Assembly: GCA_025455885.1 (NCBI GenBank)
Contig: JALOLR010000023.1
Coordinates: 1 to 32,268 of the forward strand
DNA: 32,268 nt
DNA from: Acidimicrobiales bacterium
Lineage (GTDB): Bacteria > Actinomycetota > Acidimicrobiia > Acidimicrobiales > Acidimicrobilacustridaceae
Reading direction: 5' to 3'
Positions within the stretch are counted from its first letter, which is position 1. Each line of letters starts with the position of its first letter. The position numbers were made by a program, and so were the translations under genes. Of the stretch, positions 31,327 through 32,268 are shown in pieces. The notes under the pieces are model-generated. The model ran no database searches, had not been told where the DNA came from, and saw only the letters and a program-made list of their open reading frames with translations.

Positions 31327-31332
31327 TAGGCT
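31327..31332 (+). promoter_or_regulatory. -10 box TAGGCT, leaderless start
   Basis: TAGGCT, six bases, then the GTG at 31339. It gives the small gene its own promoter only 7 bp after the ROK stop. Confidence 0.5.
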
Positions 31333-31338
31333 CGGGGC

Positions 31339-31641
31339 GTGGGAACGACCAGCGCGACGACGCCGCCGATGCCCGCGCCCGTGTCGGCGACCTGGGCGTT
31401 GCGGGCGGTCGGGGCCGTCGCCGTCCGACCCCGGTTGTGGGGGACCGCCGTCGGGCAGCTCCGGCGGTTGGCCCGTCCTCGCTGGTGGCGCCACGCGCCC
31501 CACCTCCCGCTCCCCGACCCGGACTACCTCCGATTCCGGCTGGTGACCGCCTACGGAGGGGACGGACGCGAACCGAGCCCGGCCGACCTCGTCGCCTACC
31601 TCCACTGGTGCCGTGCCTGGCCCCGGGTGACCGACGCCTGA
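31339..31641 (+). CDS. Conserved-looking 100-residue protein of unknown function
   Basis: A small basic protein. The N-terminal third is Ala/Pro/Thr-rich and probably disordered; the middle is rich in Arg and Trp (RLARPRWWRHAP), and the C-terminal half, HLPLPDPDYLRFRLVTAYGG followed by SPADLVAYLHWCRAW, looks like a folded, conserved core. I recall similar proteins in actinobacteria but no function. GTG 31339 is supported by the -10 box six bases upstream and no ribosome-binding site. It lies between a ROK gene and an HNH endonuclease, both on the same strand. Confidence 0.75.
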   Translation: MGTTSATTPPMPAPVSATWALRAVGAVAVRPRLWGTAVGQLRRLARPRWWRHAPHLPLPDPDYLRFRLVTAYGGDGREPSPADLVAYLHWCRAWPRVTDA

Positions 31642-31693
31642 TCGGCCCGCCCCGGCCGCCGATCCGACCCCGGGGCGCGTCGTGCCCGGCCGC

Positions 31694-31699
31694 TAGAGT
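31694..31699 (+). promoter_or_regulatory. -10 box TAGAGT for the HNH endonuclease
   Basis: About 50 bases before the GTG at 31749, giving a leader of roughly 43 bases that carries GAGGGG as ribosome-binding site. Confidence 0.4.
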
Positions 31700-31748
31700 C
31701 ACCTCGAAGGAGCAGGGCGTCCGCCCTCTCACGCCCCGAGGGGAACCT

Positions 31749-32255
31749 GTGGGTGAGCACGTCCTCGTCCTGAACGCCACGTACGAACCGCTGAGCACGG
31801 TGGGCTGGCAGCGGGCGGTCGTCCTCGTCCTCGACGGGGTGGCCGAGATCGTCGCAGCCGACGACGAGCGCCGGGTGCGTTCCCCGAGCGTGTCCGTCGC
31901 CCGCCCCCACGTCATCCGCCTCCTCTCCTACGTGCGGGTCCCGAGGGGCCGGGTCGCCCCGGTCACGCGGCGTGGGGTCCTCACCCGCGACGGTCACCGG
32001 TGCGCCTACTGCCGCGGTCGGGCCGACAGCGTCGACCACGTCGTGCCGCGATCCCGCCCCGGCGGCGAGCACAGCTGGTCGAACCTCGTCGCGGCCTGTC
32101 GAACCTGCAACGGCCGCAAGGGGAACCGCACGCCCGACGAGGCGGGCATGCCGCTGCTCGCCCGCCCCTTCGAGCCACGAGGCGTGGGTGCACTGGTGTT
32201 GAGGGCCGGCACCCCCCGCGCCGAGTGGTCCCCCTGGTTGTCCCGCGCCCGTTGA
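31749..32255 (+). CDS. HNH endonuclease family protein
   Basis: A 168-residue protein. The N-terminal half (HVLVLNATYEPLSTVGWQRA...) is typical of a widespread actinobacterial HNH family. The HNH nuclease core has C85-x2-C88, D96-H97 (VDHVVPRS), N112 (WSNLVAAC) and C117-x2-C120-N121-G-R-K-G: two Cys pairs for structural zinc plus the His and Asn of the cut site. Such proteins nick or cut DNA; this stand-alone family has no known target. GTG 31749 follows GAGGGGAACCT. A longer open frame upstream lacks family sequence. It is complete; only 13 bp remain to the window edge. Confidence 0.92.
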   Translation: MGEHVLVLNATYEPLSTVGWQRAVVLVLDGVAEIVAADDERRVRSPSVSVARPHVIRLLSYVRVPRGRVAPVTRRGVLTRDGHRCAYCRGRADSVDHVVPRSRPGGEHSWSNLVAACRTCNGRKGNRTPDEAGMPLLARPFEPRGVGALVLRAGTPRAEWSPWLSRAR

Positions 32256-32268
32256 CGACCCGTCCGGC

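Noticed and set aside
1-32268. Mobile elements, prophage, CRISPR, toxin-antitoxin or restriction systems
   Set aside because: No transposase, integrase, phage, cas or methylase motifs; base composition is even; the HNH protein has the form of a stand-alone family with no methylase or phage genes near it.

Overview
The window is very GC-rich (low seventies percent by eye), densely packed chromosomal DNA with 33 protein-coding genes that I can support. I see no rRNA, tRNA, CRISPR array, insertion sequence or prophage gene. The gene content points to a high-GC actinobacterium, most likely class Acidimicrobiia (Iamia/Ilumatobacter-like). The signs are an MtrA/MtrB two-component pair, a PimB-like mannosyltransferase, an F420/LLM oxidoreductase, DUF3040, Pol IV next to DUF3040, a MoxR/DUF58/transglutaminase operon, and a strong habit of leaderless starts (a TANNNT box 6-7 bases before ATG/GTG). 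The assignment is inferred from these families, not from a database search.

Layout. 1-180: end of a ~90-bp tandem repeat. 255-488: a small zinc-ribbon-like protein. 502-2172 (minus): an LLM-class oxidoreductase followed after 6 bp by a short-chain-dehydrogenase-fold protein whose active site looks like a halohydrin dehalogenase. 2205-6341: a beta-propeller-like protein, a small membrane protein and a solitary molybdopterin oxidoreductase. 6477-10119 (plus): a Cys-rich mini-protein, then queG, a PimB-like glycosyltransferase and a four-helix membrane protein chained by 4-base overlaps, then an SRPBCC protein. 10261-12372: a large coiled-coil protein that looks like an SMC/RecN-type ATPase without its P-loop. 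12541-17904 (plus): a baeRF-type translation-factor homologue, a ROK sugar kinase, the aminotransferase alaC, an ACT-domain protein and a phosphofructokinase with the residues of the pyrophosphate-dependent type. 17924-21584 (minus): mtrA-mtrB with a 56-residue lipoprotein stub where LpqB normally sits, then inositol monophosphatase and a small membrane protein. 21657-25552 (plus): polyprenyl-phosphate-mannose synthase-like GT2, a membrane-anchored HTH protein, a NUDIX hydrolase, dinB and DUF3040. 25681-30282 (minus): the moxR-DUF58-transglutaminase operon. 30417-32255 (plus): a second, shorter ROK protein, a conserved 100-residue protein and an HNH endonuclease.

How the genes fit together. 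The PimB-like enzyme, the inositol monophosphatase and the GT2 polyprenyl-mannose synthase together suggest mannosylated phosphatidylinositol lipids in the envelope. MtrAB and MoxR/TgpA are envelope and cell-wall control systems. The ROK kinase and the phosphofructokinase feed upper glycolysis, the latter perhaps saving ATP by using pyrophosphate.

The points most worth following are the halohydrin-dehalogenase-like protein, the P-loop-less SMC-like protein, the truncated LpqB-position lipoprotein, the D104/K124 phosphofructokinase, and the recurrent TANNNT-N6/7-start promoters, some of which share bases with the stop codon of the upstream gene. Everything here is read by eye; family calls rest on motifs and remembered homologues.
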